NCBI RefSeq assembly: GCF_965184065.1
Contig: NZ_OZ239098.1
DNA: 64,000 nt
Source of the DNA: Methylopumilus sp026399645
GTDB taxonomy: Bacteria; Pseudomonadota; Gammaproteobacteria; Burkholderiales; Methylophilaceae
Strand: one strand, 5' to 3'
The notes under the pieces were generated by a model. It saw only the letters and a program-made list of their open reading frames with translations, was not told the DNA's origin and did no database searches. Numbering within the stretch: the stretch's first letter is position 1; each line of letters starts with the position of its first letter. Of the stretch, positions 34,321 through 42,759 are shown in pieces. Position numbers and translations under genes: made by a program.

Positions 34321-35871
34321 CTAAACCTGAGGATGAGCACGTTCTAATTTGGAATGGAGTTTATTTAATCCATTGATATACGCTTTAGCAGATGCAATCA
34401 CAATATCTATATCCGCACCTTGGCCATTCACAATGCGGCCGCCCTTCGCTAATCTCACAGTCACTTCACCTTGAGCGTCTGTGCCGCTTGTGATGTTATT
34501 CACAGAATAAAGTTGAAGTTCTGAACCTGAGTTTGCAATCTTTTCGATCGCTTTAAATGTGGCATCTACAGGCCCGCCCCCAGACGATTCGGCCGTAACC
34601 TCTTTTCCATTTTCGGAAATTTTAATGACCGCATGAGGCGTTGTGCCTGTTTCTGACATGGCCTTTAAATGAATTAATTTGTAATGCTCTATCGCTTCAG
34701 AAGTATATTCTTCGCTCATAAGCGCATGGATATCTTCATCAAAAATTTCTGATTTTTTATCTGCTAAATCTTTAAATCTTGCAAATGAGGCATTAATAAT
34801 ATCTTCTGACTGAATGTCGATACCCAATTCTTGGAGTCTTGTTTTAAATGCATTACGACCTGACAATTTTCCAAGTGAGATCTTGTTTGCACCCCAACCT
34901 ACATCTTGAGCGCGCATAATTTCATAGGTTTCTCTATGTTTTAGAACGCCATCTTGATGGATACCAGATTCATGTGCAAAAGCATTCGCTCCTACAATCG
35001 CCTTATTGGGCTGAACGGGATAGCCTGTAATGGTTGAAACCAATTTCGAAGTCGGGACAATTTGTGTCGTATCAATACCTGTCGTTAAATTAAATAGATC
35101 TTTTCTGGTTTTCACTGCCATTACAATTTCTTCCAGACTTGCATTACCGGCTCTTTCGCCCAATCCATTAATCGTACATTCCACTTGCCTCGCTCCGTTC
35201 ATCACAGCAGCAAGAGAATTTGCAACTGCCATGCCTAAATCATTATGACAATGCGTTGACCATACAACTTTTGAAGAATTTTCAACTTGATTAATGAGGG
35301 CCTTCATACGCTCACCCCAAACACCTGGGATCGAATATCCAACTGTATCGGGCACGTTGATTGTTTTAGCACCCACTTTAATCACAGCGTTAAACACTTT
35401 TACAAGAAAATCAATTTCGGATCGTACCGCATCTTCAGCAGAAAACTCGACATCGTCGGTATATTCCAAAGACCATTTCACAGCTTGAATGGCTCGATCT
35501 AATACTTCATCCTCTGACATGCGAAGTTTATTTTCCATGTGAATTTTACTAGTCGCAATGAAGGTATGGATACGTCCTTTTTTTGCATGCTGAATAGCCT
35601 CGCCAGCTTTGCGAATATCATTTTCAACGGCACGTGCTAATGAGCATACAGTCGACTCTTTTATATTTTTCGCAACAGCGCTTATAGAATTAAAGTCTCC
35701 AGGGCTTGCCGCTGCAAAGCCTGCCTCAATGACGTCGACACCAAGCTTCTCAAGTTGCCTTGCAATGCGCAACTTTTCTTCCTGTGTCATCGATGCACCA
35801 GGACTTTGCTCCCCATCCCTTAAGGTGGTATCAAAAATGATGAGTTTGTTATTTTTTATTTCTTGTTGCAT
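34321..35871 (-). CDS. leuA: 2-isopropylmalate synthase
   Basis: LeuA condenses acetyl-CoA with 2-ketoisovalerate in the first committed leucine step. The catalytic TIM barrel starts LIIFDTTLRDGEQSPGASM and includes STHCHNDLGMAVANSLAA with the metal-binding HxH region. A C-terminal leucine-binding regulatory domain (about 400-516) is present, so feedback inhibition is expected. Length is 516. Its start overlaps the end of pssA by 23 bp. No leader-peptide attenuator is visible. Confidence 0.96.
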   Translation of the reverse strand: MQQEIKNNKLIIFDTTLRDGEQSPGASMTQEEKLRIARQLEKLGVDVIEAGFAAASPGDFNSISAVAKNIKESTVCSLARAVENDIRKAGEAIQHAKKGRIHTFIATSKIHMENKLRMSEDEVLDRAIQAVKWSLEYTDDVEFSAEDAVRSEIDFLVKVFNAVIKVGAKTINVPDTVGYSIPGVWGERMKALINQVENSSKVVWSTHCHNDLGMAVANSLAAVMNGARQVECTINGLGERAGNASLEEIVMAVKTRKDLFNLTTGIDTTQIVPTSKLVSTITGYPVQPNKAIVGANAFAHESGIHQDGVLKHRETYEIMRAQDVGWGANKISLGKLSGRNAFKTRLQELGIDIQSEDIINASFARFKDLADKKSEIFDEDIHALMSEEYTSEAIEHYKLIHLKAMSETGTTPHAVIKISENGKEVTAESSGGGPVDATFKAIEKIANSGSELQLYSVNNITSGTDAQGEVTVRLAKGGRIVNGQGADIDIVIASAKAYINGLNKLHSKLERAHPQV

Positions 35872-36661
35872 TCGCTACTGCCTTATTTTTAAATGTAAAA
35901 TTTCTAATGAAATTGAAATAGCCTGACAAGAAGTAACATCCCACCACAATAAAAATGGCTTCAGGCGGGCTGTAAGAAACTAATACAAATGCCAAAATGA
36001 CTAATAGAATAGCAACGGATGGAACACTATTTCTTAGATTAATATCTTTGCCACTATAAAATCTAATTTCACTGACCATTGAAAGTGCAATCACTATGGT
36101 GAGTGACCAAGAAACCCATTTCATTTTAATCATATTGAAAAAAATCTCGTTGCCACTAAAGCCGTTTTCATTTGATACCCAGACAAAACTTACAAGCAAA
36201 GCTGCTGCTGCCGGGCTTGGTAATCCAAAAAAATATTTTTTTTCATCTCGGTCTAGCTTAACGTTGAAGCGAGCGAGTCTAAAGGCTGCACAACAGCAAT
36301 AAATAAAAGCCGCGATCCAACCCAACTTACCTAAGGGCTTTAATGTCCATACATATAAAATGAGTGCTGGCGCTACGCCAAATGACACCATGTCGGAAAG
36401 GCTATCGTATTCCGCTCCAAAAGCACTTTCAGTATGAGTCAGTCGTGCGATACGTCCATCTAATCCGTCCAAAATAATGGCAATAAAAATTGCAATAGCA
36501 GAGAGCTCATAGTTACCATTCATCGCTTGAACGATGGAATAAAATCCGGAGAATAAAGCAGCAGTGGTAATAAAATTGGGTAGCAAATAAAAAGTATGCT
36601 GACCTATTTTATTTCTTAACAAATCCTCTTTATTTTTTCCGATACTTTTTAACTTTTTCAT
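35849..36661 (-). CDS. pssA: CDP-diacylglycerol-serine O-phosphatidyltransferase
   Basis: PssA makes phosphatidylserine, the precursor of phosphatidylethanolamine. The CDP-alcohol phosphatidyltransferase signature is complete: DGLDGRIAR, eight residues, then G, D and D in FGAEYDSLSD. Six or more hydrophobic segments make it the membrane-embedded type. Length is 270. It overlaps leuA by 23 bp, and this pssA-leuA order is common in Betaproteobacteria. Confidence 0.94.
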   Translation of the reverse strand: MKKLKSIGKNKEDLLRNKIGQHTFYLLPNFITTAALFSGFYSIVQAMNGNYELSAIAIFIAIILDGLDGRIARLTHTESAFGAEYDSLSDMVSFGVAPALILYVWTLKPLGKLGWIAAFIYCCCAAFRLARFNVKLDRDEKKYFFGLPSPAAAALLVSFVWVSNENGFSGNEIFFNMIKMKWVSWSLTIVIALSMVSEIRFYSGKDINLRNSVPSVAILLVILAFVLVSYSPPEAIFIVVGCYFLSGYFNFIRNFTFKNKAVANATRNKK

Positions 36662-36690
36662 GTGTTATTTTTAGTTGGAAACTCAATCTT

Positions 36691-36699
36691 TTAGTATAA
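36691..36699 (-). promoter_or_regulatory. Extended -10 promoter of pssA-leuA
   Basis: On the minus strand TG-T-TATACT forms an extended -10 element (complement of 36691-36699) about 29 bp before the pssA start. No good -35 is seen at 17 bp, which an extended -10 can tolerate. It would drive pssA-leuA and possibly the HAD gene. Confidence 0.4.
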
Positions 36700-36772
36700 C
36701 AAAGCTTTAACGATTTCATTAATTCTAATTTATACTCATTGACTTACCGCTATCGAGAACTAAAAATCAAAG

Positions 36773-37879
36773 ATGCAATTTAAGCTCATAAAAAAAGATG
36801 GTGAAGCAAGACGAGGCGAACTCAAGCTTCAACATGGCTCTGTCCAAACACCGGTATTTATGCCCGTGGGTACCTATGGTGCTGTGAAGTCTTTAAGCCC
36901 TCAAGATCTAGAATCAATTGGTTTTGAAATTATCCTTGGTAACACTTTTCATCTATGGCTTCGTCCGGGATTAGAAACAATTTCAGCCTTTAAAGGTTTG
37001 CATGATTTTATTCAATGGCATCGATCAATGCTGACAGACTCTGGTGGTTTTCAAGTATGGAGTCTTGGCAAAATGCGAAAAATTACTGAGGAAGGTGTTG
37101 AGTTTAAATCGCCTATTAACGGTGACACTTGTTTCTTAAGCCCTGAAGAATCGATGCGAATTCAAAAAACACTTAACTCAGACATCGTTATGATCTTTGA
37201 CGAATGCACCCCCTATCCAGCCTCGCATGAAGAAGCCAAAGCTTCTATGGAGCTAAGTTTGAAATGGGCCTACAGAAGTAAAGTGGCTCACGAAACAAAT
37301 AAGAATGCTTTATTCGGAATCATTCAAGGAGGCATGTTCGAGGATCTTCGGGAACATTCACTTGATGAGTTAAAAAAAATTAATTTCGATGGCTATGCTA
37401 TTGGTGGATTATCTGTCGGCGAACCTAAAGAAGAGATGCGCAAAGTGATTGATTTTATTGCCCCTAAAATGCCAGAAGACAAGCCTCGCTATTTGATGGG
37501 GGTAGGTACCCCAGAGGACATTATTGAAGCCATTGCGCATGGTGTTGATATGTTTGATTGTGTGATGCCAACAAGGAATGCCAGGAATGGTTGGCTATTT
37601 ACGAGGTATGGTGATTTAAAGCTTAAAAATACACAGTATAAAAATGATACCAATCCAATCGATAGCGATTGCGGATGTTATACATGCCAACACTATTCTC
37701 GCGCTTATCTTCATCATCTTTTTAGGATTGGGGAAATGCTGGGCTCTCGCTTAAATACGATCCATAACTTGTCCTATTATCAAAAAATAATACAAGAAGC
37801 TAGGCTTGCTATTGAAAATGGAACATTTGAAACTTATAGAAAAATATTCCATCAAAACCGTCAACGCGGCATTCAATAA
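36773..37879 (+). CDS. tgt: tRNA-guanine transglycosylase
   Basis: Tgt exchanges G34 for preQ1 in tRNAs with GUN anticodons. LTDSGGFQVWSL carries D89, and FDCVMPTRNARNG carries the nucleophile D262. The zinc site is C300, C302, C305 (CGCYTC) and H331. Length 368 is normal. It opens the classic tgt-yajC-secD-secF block. Confidence 0.97.
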   Translation: MQFKLIKKDGEARRGELKLQHGSVQTPVFMPVGTYGAVKSLSPQDLESIGFEIILGNTFHLWLRPGLETISAFKGLHDFIQWHRSMLTDSGGFQVWSLGKMRKITEEGVEFKSPINGDTCFLSPEESMRIQKTLNSDIVMIFDECTPYPASHEEAKASMELSLKWAYRSKVAHETNKNALFGIIQGGMFEDLREHSLDELKKINFDGYAIGGLSVGEPKEEMRKVIDFIAPKMPEDKPRYLMGVGTPEDIIEAIAHGVDMFDCVMPTRNARNGWLFTRYGDLKLKNTQYKNDTNPIDSDCGCYTCQHYSRAYLHHLFRIGEMLGSRLNTIHNLSYYQKIIQEARLAIENGTFETYRKIFHQNRQRGIQ

Positions 37880-37932
37880 ATGTCTGCTGTGTTAAAATTA
37901 ACCTTTAAAATTAATTACCTGTAGGAATTTAA

Positions 37933-38247
37933 ATGTTTATAAGTTACGCATATGCCGCTGATGCGGTACCCACTGATCTCATGAGTTTTTTGCCATTTAT
38001 CATCATTTTTGTACTTTTTTACTTCATGTTAATTCGCCCACAAATGAAACAAGCAAAAGCCCATAAGCTTATGATTGATTCCCTCAAAAAAGATGACGAA
38101 ATTGTGACTAATGGAGGCTTACTTGGTAAAGTGGTCAAAATTAAAGATCAGTATGTCACCATAGAAATTTCGGCTGGCACTCAAATTCATATCCAGAAAC
38201 AATCCGTCATAACCTTGCTAACTAAAGGCACGATAAAATCTATCTAA
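37933..38247 (+). CDS. yajC: Sec translocon accessory subunit YajC
   Basis: YajC is a small inner-membrane partner of SecDF. One transmembrane helix (about residues 18-38, LPFIIIFVLFYFMLIRPQ) is followed by a cytoplasmic domain with DDEIVTNGGLLGKVVKI. Length is 104. GTAGGAATTTAA precedes the ATG. It lies 27 bp before secD. Confidence 0.95.
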   Translation: MFISYAYAADAVPTDLMSFLPFIIIFVLFYFMLIRPQMKQAKAHKLMIDSLKKDDEIVTNGGLLGKVVKIKDQYVTIEISAGTQIHIQKQSVITLLTKGTIKSI

Positions 38248-38274
38248 TTTCTGAAGTGATAGCTTAAGTTCAAA

Positions 38275-40128
38275 ATGAATCAATACCCTAAATGGAAGTA
38301 TGGCCTTGTCTTAATTGCAATTTTTATTGGGCTTATTTACTCAATTCCTAATTTTTTTGGGGAATCGCCTGCAGTTCAAATCATGCCAACCAAGTCATCA
38401 GATAAATTAGATTTATCTATATTGGCTTCGATTGAAGGTAGTTTAAAAGAAGCAAATCTTCCTTTCGATGGTATCGTTCAAGAACCCAATGGCATTAAAA
38501 TTAAATTTGCAAATCCTGATAACCAGCTTAAAGCAAAAGATATTCTTCAAAATGCGCTAGGTGGTAACTATGTAATCGCACTTAACCTAGTTTCTAAATC
38601 GCCTTCATGGCTATCTAAAATTGGTGCTATCCCAATGTATTTGGGTTTGGATTTAAGAGGCGGCGTGCACTTTCTGCTTCAGGTAGATATGAAAGCTGCA
38701 TCGGAACAAGCAGCTGAGAGCAACCTCAATGATTTCCGCATGACACTTAGGAAAGAACGTATTTCTTATATTGGTGCTTCTAGATTAAACGAAATTGTAA
38801 AACTGCAATTCGACAGTCAAGAAGATCTCGAAAAAGCTAAAAAACTTATCAAAGTAAATTATCCGGATTTAATGGTCAATGAATCATCGTTTGGTAAAGA
38901 TAGAGCGCTTGATATTAGTATGAGCGAAATGGGCAAGAAAAAAATTCAAGAATTTGCGCTCAAACAAAACTTACAAACACTTCATAACCGTATTAACGAA
39001 CTAGGCGTTGCTGAGCCTATCATTCAACAACAAGGTTTAGATCGAATCGTGGTCCAACTCCCTGGCGTTCAAGACACAGCAAAAGCTAAAGAAATTCTTG
39101 GTCGAACAGCGACACTGGAAATCAGATTAGTCGATGAAGATAAAACAGATATCGCTTCGTTAGAAAGTGCTCAAAAAGGTAATGCACCTTATGGTGATGA
39201 TCTTTTTAAAGATAGGGATGGTAGACCTATCCTCGTTAAGAAAAATGTATTACTGACAGGAGAAAGAATCACAGATGCTGGGCCTGGGGTCGATCAACAA
39301 TCAGGAAGGTCTGTTGTTCATGTTACTCTAGATGGAAGAGGCTCAAACATATTTAAACAAGTCACGCGAGAAAATGTAGGTAAGCGTTTAGCTATTCTTC
39401 TTGTAGAAAAAGGGCAAACGGAAGTTGTAACAGCCCCAGTCATCCAACAGGAAATTGGTGGTGGTCGAGTACAAATTTCTGGTATGAATAGCCCTCAAGA
39501 GGCTACTGATATATCTCTTTTATTAAGAGCCGGAGCATTGGCTGCGCCTATGCAAATTATTGAAGAGCGAACAGTGGGTCCTAGCATGGGTGAAGAAAAT
39601 ATTAAACGCGGTGTTCACTCCACTTTATGGGGTTTTGCTGCAATTTCTATCATGATGATTATTTACTACATGGCCTTTGGTGGCGTTTCTATTTTTGCGC
39701 TTGCTGTAAATTTATTATTACTCGTCGCTTTATTATCTATTATTCAGGCCACCCTAACACTTCCTGGATTAGCAGCGATTGCCTTAGCATTAGGTATGGC
39801 GATTGATGCAAATGTACTCATTAATGAAAGAATCAGGGAAGAGCTTAGAAATGGCAACACGCCGCAAGCAAGTATTCATGCTGGTTATGATCGGGCTTTT
39901 GATACTATTCTTGACTCTAATGTCACTACATTAATTGCAGGTCTCGCCTTATTCATGTTTGGTACAGGTCCTATTAAAGGGTTTGCTGTTGTTCACGTAT
40001 TAGGTATTTTAACTTCTATGTTCAGTGCTATTTTAGTATCAAGAGCGCTTGTCAATATTATGTATGGTTATCGTCGCAAAATTGATAAGTTATCTATTGG
40101 TCAAATTTTTAGGCCGAAAGAAGATTAA
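38275..40128 (+). CDS. secD: Protein translocase subunit SecD
   Basis: SecD uses the proton motive force with SecF to pull exported proteins across the membrane. It has an N-terminal membrane helix, LGLDLRGGVHFLLQVD, a large periplasmic P1 region and a C-terminal RND-type bundle of five helices with AIDANVLINERIREELRNG. Length 617 is normal. secF follows after 2 bp. Confidence 0.97.
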   Translation: MNQYPKWKYGLVLIAIFIGLIYSIPNFFGESPAVQIMPTKSSDKLDLSILASIEGSLKEANLPFDGIVQEPNGIKIKFANPDNQLKAKDILQNALGGNYVIALNLVSKSPSWLSKIGAIPMYLGLDLRGGVHFLLQVDMKAASEQAAESNLNDFRMTLRKERISYIGASRLNEIVKLQFDSQEDLEKAKKLIKVNYPDLMVNESSFGKDRALDISMSEMGKKKIQEFALKQNLQTLHNRINELGVAEPIIQQQGLDRIVVQLPGVQDTAKAKEILGRTATLEIRLVDEDKTDIASLESAQKGNAPYGDDLFKDRDGRPILVKKNVLLTGERITDAGPGVDQQSGRSVVHVTLDGRGSNIFKQVTRENVGKRLAILLVEKGQTEVVTAPVIQQEIGGGRVQISGMNSPQEATDISLLLRAGALAAPMQIIEERTVGPSMGEENIKRGVHSTLWGFAAISIMMIIYYMAFGGVSIFALAVNLLLLVALLSIIQATLTLPGLAAIALALGMAIDANVLINERIREELRNGNTPQASIHAGYDRAFDTILDSNVTTLIAGLALFMFGTGPIKGFAVVHVLGILTSMFSAILVSRALVNIMYGYRRKIDKLSIGQIFRPKED

Positions 40129-40130
40129 TT

Positions 40131-41069
40131 ATGGAATTATTTAGAATAAAAAAAGATATTCCTTTTATGAGTTACGGTCGATTAACTACGACCATTTCTC
40201 TCATTACATTTATTATTTCTGTTCTCTTTTTAAGCATTAAAGGCCTTAATCTTGGTGTAGATTTTACTGGTGGCACGCTTATGGAAGTAAGTTATAGCCA
40301 TCCAGCAGATATCGATAAGATTCGTCAAGTCATGGATAAAATTGATCTTAAAGACACGACAGTACAAAACTTTGGTACAAGTAAAGATGTATTAATCCGC
40401 TTGCCTATTCGACAAGATTTATCTATCGCTCAATTATCAGAAAAAGTATCAGCAGCACTTATTGAAAGTGATAAAGATACAAAGATTCAAAGAGTAGAGT
40501 CTGTCGGATCACAAGTTGGGGAAGAGCTCTATGCAAATGGCGCACTCGCCCTGCTACTTGTATGTTTTGGAATTATTGCTTATCTTGCATTAAGATTTGA
40601 ATGGCGTTTTGCAGTTGCTGCCATCATTGCCAATATGCATGATGTCATTATTATTTTAGGCTTCTTTGCATTTTTTCAATGGGAATTTAATCTCACGGTC
40701 CTCGCAGCTATCCTTGCTGTATTAGGTTATTCTGTAAATGAATCGGTTGTGGTTTTTGATCGCGTCAGAGAAAACTTTAAGAAAATGAGAAAAGCGAATG
40801 TGGTTGAAGTCATTGACAATGCAATCACAAGAACTATGTCTCGCACTGTTATCACACATCTTATGACTCAAACAATGGTGTGCTCGATGTTATTTTTTGG
40901 CGGGGAAACACTTCATAACTTCGCTCTTGCATTAACCATTGGTATTTTATTCGGCATCTATTCATCAGTGCTTGTCGCATGTCCAGTTGCAATGTGGCTT
41001 GGTGTATCTCAGCGCAATCTCGTTCCAGATCAACCCAAAGAAGATTCGTCACAAGAAATTAATCCATAA
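40131..41069 (+). CDS. secF: Protein translocase subunit SecF
   Basis: SecF pairs with SecD. The sequence has LNLGVDFTGGTLMEV in the periplasmic domain and the RND helix motifs VLGYSVNESVVVFDRVREN. Length 312 with six predicted helices fits the family. It ends the tgt-yajC-secDF block, with the CNNM gene 13 bp downstream. Confidence 0.97.
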   Translation: MELFRIKKDIPFMSYGRLTTTISLITFIISVLFLSIKGLNLGVDFTGGTLMEVSYSHPADIDKIRQVMDKIDLKDTTVQNFGTSKDVLIRLPIRQDLSIAQLSEKVSAALIESDKDTKIQRVESVGSQVGEELYANGALALLLVCFGIIAYLALRFEWRFAVAAIIANMHDVIIILGFFAFFQWEFNLTVLAAILAVLGYSVNESVVVFDRVRENFKKMRKANVVEVIDNAITRTMSRTVITHLMTQTMVCSMLFFGGETLHNFALALTIGILFGIYSSVLVACPVAMWLGVSQRNLVPDQPKEDSSQEINP

Positions 41070-41082
41070 GTTTTTTTAAACT

Positions 41083-42360
41083 TTGAATACCCTTTCCATT
41101 AGTTATCAATTTGTCATTCTTATAGCTTTACTTGCTATTGCTGCTTTTTTCTCGCTTGCCGAAACAAGCTTAATGACACTCAACCGCTATCGATTAAAAC
41201 ATTTAGTCTCTCAAGGCAATCATGCCGCAATACTCACAAATAAATTACTCTCTTCGCCAGCAAAGCTTTTAGGCGTCATTCTCCTTTGTAAAGAATTTGC
41301 AAGTGCAGCGTCTGCAATGATTGTGACCATTATTACAGTTCGCCTCTATGGAGAAGGTCAAATAGCCCTTATGGCTGGAACCTTAGTGACCACATTCTTA
41401 ATTCTCATTTTTGGTGAAGTATCTCCAAAAGTTATTGCAGCTTCCAAACCAGAACGATTTGCATTTTTCTGTGGCTATGTCCTCTATCCTCTTTTAAAAA
41501 TTCTTTATCCGATTGTTGCAGTAGTAAACTTTTTTGTATTAAGTTTTGTAAAAATATTTAATGTCAAAATTGATTTGAATAATAATCTTCATGCAATATC
41601 AATGGATGAATTAAGAAGTATTATTTCAGAAGCAGGTCAATTCATTCCGAATCAGCATCGCAAAATACTACTTAATGTATTTGAGCTCGAGCGTATCACA
41701 GTAGACGACATTATGATTCCGCATACTTTTGTTGAAACAATTGATTTTGACTTAATGGATGAAGAAATTATTCAGAAATTACTGACTTTCCAACACAGCA
41801 GAATACTCGTAAAAACAAACTCGCCTGACAGTATCTTAGGGTTACTTAATACTCAAAAAATTATTAAACAACTTAATATCCATGATTCATTAAATAAAAT
41901 TACAAAAGATGATTTAAAGACGCTCATTTCAGAACCTTATTTTATTCCATCTGGCACACCTTTATACACTCAAATGCAACACTTTCAAGACAGGCAAGAA
42001 AGAGTTGGATTAATTGTAAATGAGCATGGTGAATTTATTGGGCTTATAAGTCTTGAAGATATTCTAGAAGAAATTGTTGGTGAATTTAATTTAGATTTTC
42101 TTTCGAAATCGTCTAAATTTAGTCAAGATGAAGATGGAGGTTGGATTGTAGATGGTAGTGTAACAATTCGAACACTTAATAAAAAATTGAACCTTCAATT
42201 TCCAATTGACGGGCCTAAGACATTGAATGGCTTAGTGTTAGAATACTTCGAAGACATCCCAGAACCGAATACAAGTTTCAAAATTGCCAACCATACTATG
42301 GAAGTTCTTCAGTCTCACGACCGAATTGTAAAGAGCATAAAAATCTACCCTCTGTCGTAA
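41083..42360 (+). CDS. CNNM/CorC-type membrane transporter (DUF21 plus CBS)
   Basis: A 425-residue HlyC/CorC-family protein with an N-terminal DUF21 membrane domain (helices at about 8-30, 60-85, 95-115 and 125-150), two CBS domains (about 200-330) and a C-terminal CorC_HlyC domain (about 345-420). The motifs SLAETSLMTLNRYRLKHL and GEVSPKVIAASKPE are typical. The family includes magnesium and cobalt exporters, but the substrate is not known here. The start is TTG at 41083; no better start lies before the first helix. It resembles E. coli YfjD. Confidence 0.88.
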   Translation: MNTLSISYQFVILIALLAIAAFFSLAETSLMTLNRYRLKHLVSQGNHAAILTNKLLSSPAKLLGVILLCKEFASAASAMIVTIITVRLYGEGQIALMAGTLVTTFLILIFGEVSPKVIAASKPERFAFFCGYVLYPLLKILYPIVAVVNFFVLSFVKIFNVKIDLNNNLHAISMDELRSIISEAGQFIPNQHRKILLNVFELERITVDDIMIPHTFVETIDFDLMDEEIIQKLLTFQHSRILVKTNSPDSILGLLNTQKIIKQLNIHDSLNKITKDDLKTLISEPYFIPSGTPLYTQMQHFQDRQERVGLIVNEHGEFIGLISLEDILEEIVGEFNLDFLSKSSKFSQDEDGGWIVDGSVTIRTLNKKLNLQFPIDGPKTLNGLVLEYFEDIPEPNTSFKIANHTMEVLQSHDRIVKSIKIYPLS

Positions 42361-42435
42361 TTTTTTTAAAATTCTCCTGAAGAATTGCTTGAGTTTTTAT
42401 TTTTTTTAATCACAATAATAAATAGGAATTAGCTC

Positions 42436-42750
42436 ATGCCAAAAGTAAATGCAACTGAAGACCTAAAGCTTAGTCCAAAAAAGGCTAAGACTAAACTTCC
42501 TAGCATGTATAAAGTTATTATACTGAATGATGACTTTACGCCTATGGAATTCGTTGTGAATACAATTCAGCGTTTTTTTAATAAAAGTGTTGATGAGGCC
42601 ACTCGTATAATGTTAAAAATACATACAGAGGGCTTGGGTGTATGTGGGATATTCCCTATAGATATTGCGGAAACAAAAATGAATCAGGTGCTAAACTATG
42701 CTAAAGAACACCAACATCCTTTGCAATGTATTATTGAAAGAATTGATTAA
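42436..42750 (+). CDS. clpS: ClpS adaptor
   Basis: ClpS delivers N-degron substrates to ClpAP. The 104-residue sequence shows YKVIILNDDFTPMEFVV, the substrate-pocket region, and LKIHTEGLGVCGIFPIDIAETK, the ClpA-binding region. TAGGAATT precedes the ATG. It lies 9 bp before clpA, the usual pairing. Confidence 0.97.
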   Translation: MPKVNATEDLKLSPKKAKTKLPSMYKVIILNDDFTPMEFVVNTIQRFFNKSVDEATRIMLKIHTEGLGVCGIFPIDIAETKMNQVLNYAKEHQHPLQCIIERID

Positions 42751-42759
42751 ATTTAAATT

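Noticed and set aside
42361..42435. Possible terminator hairpin AATTCT/AGAATT between the CNNM gene and clpS
   Set aside because: The stem is only six AT-rich pairs and the T-run is displaced by several bases, so it is too weak to call.
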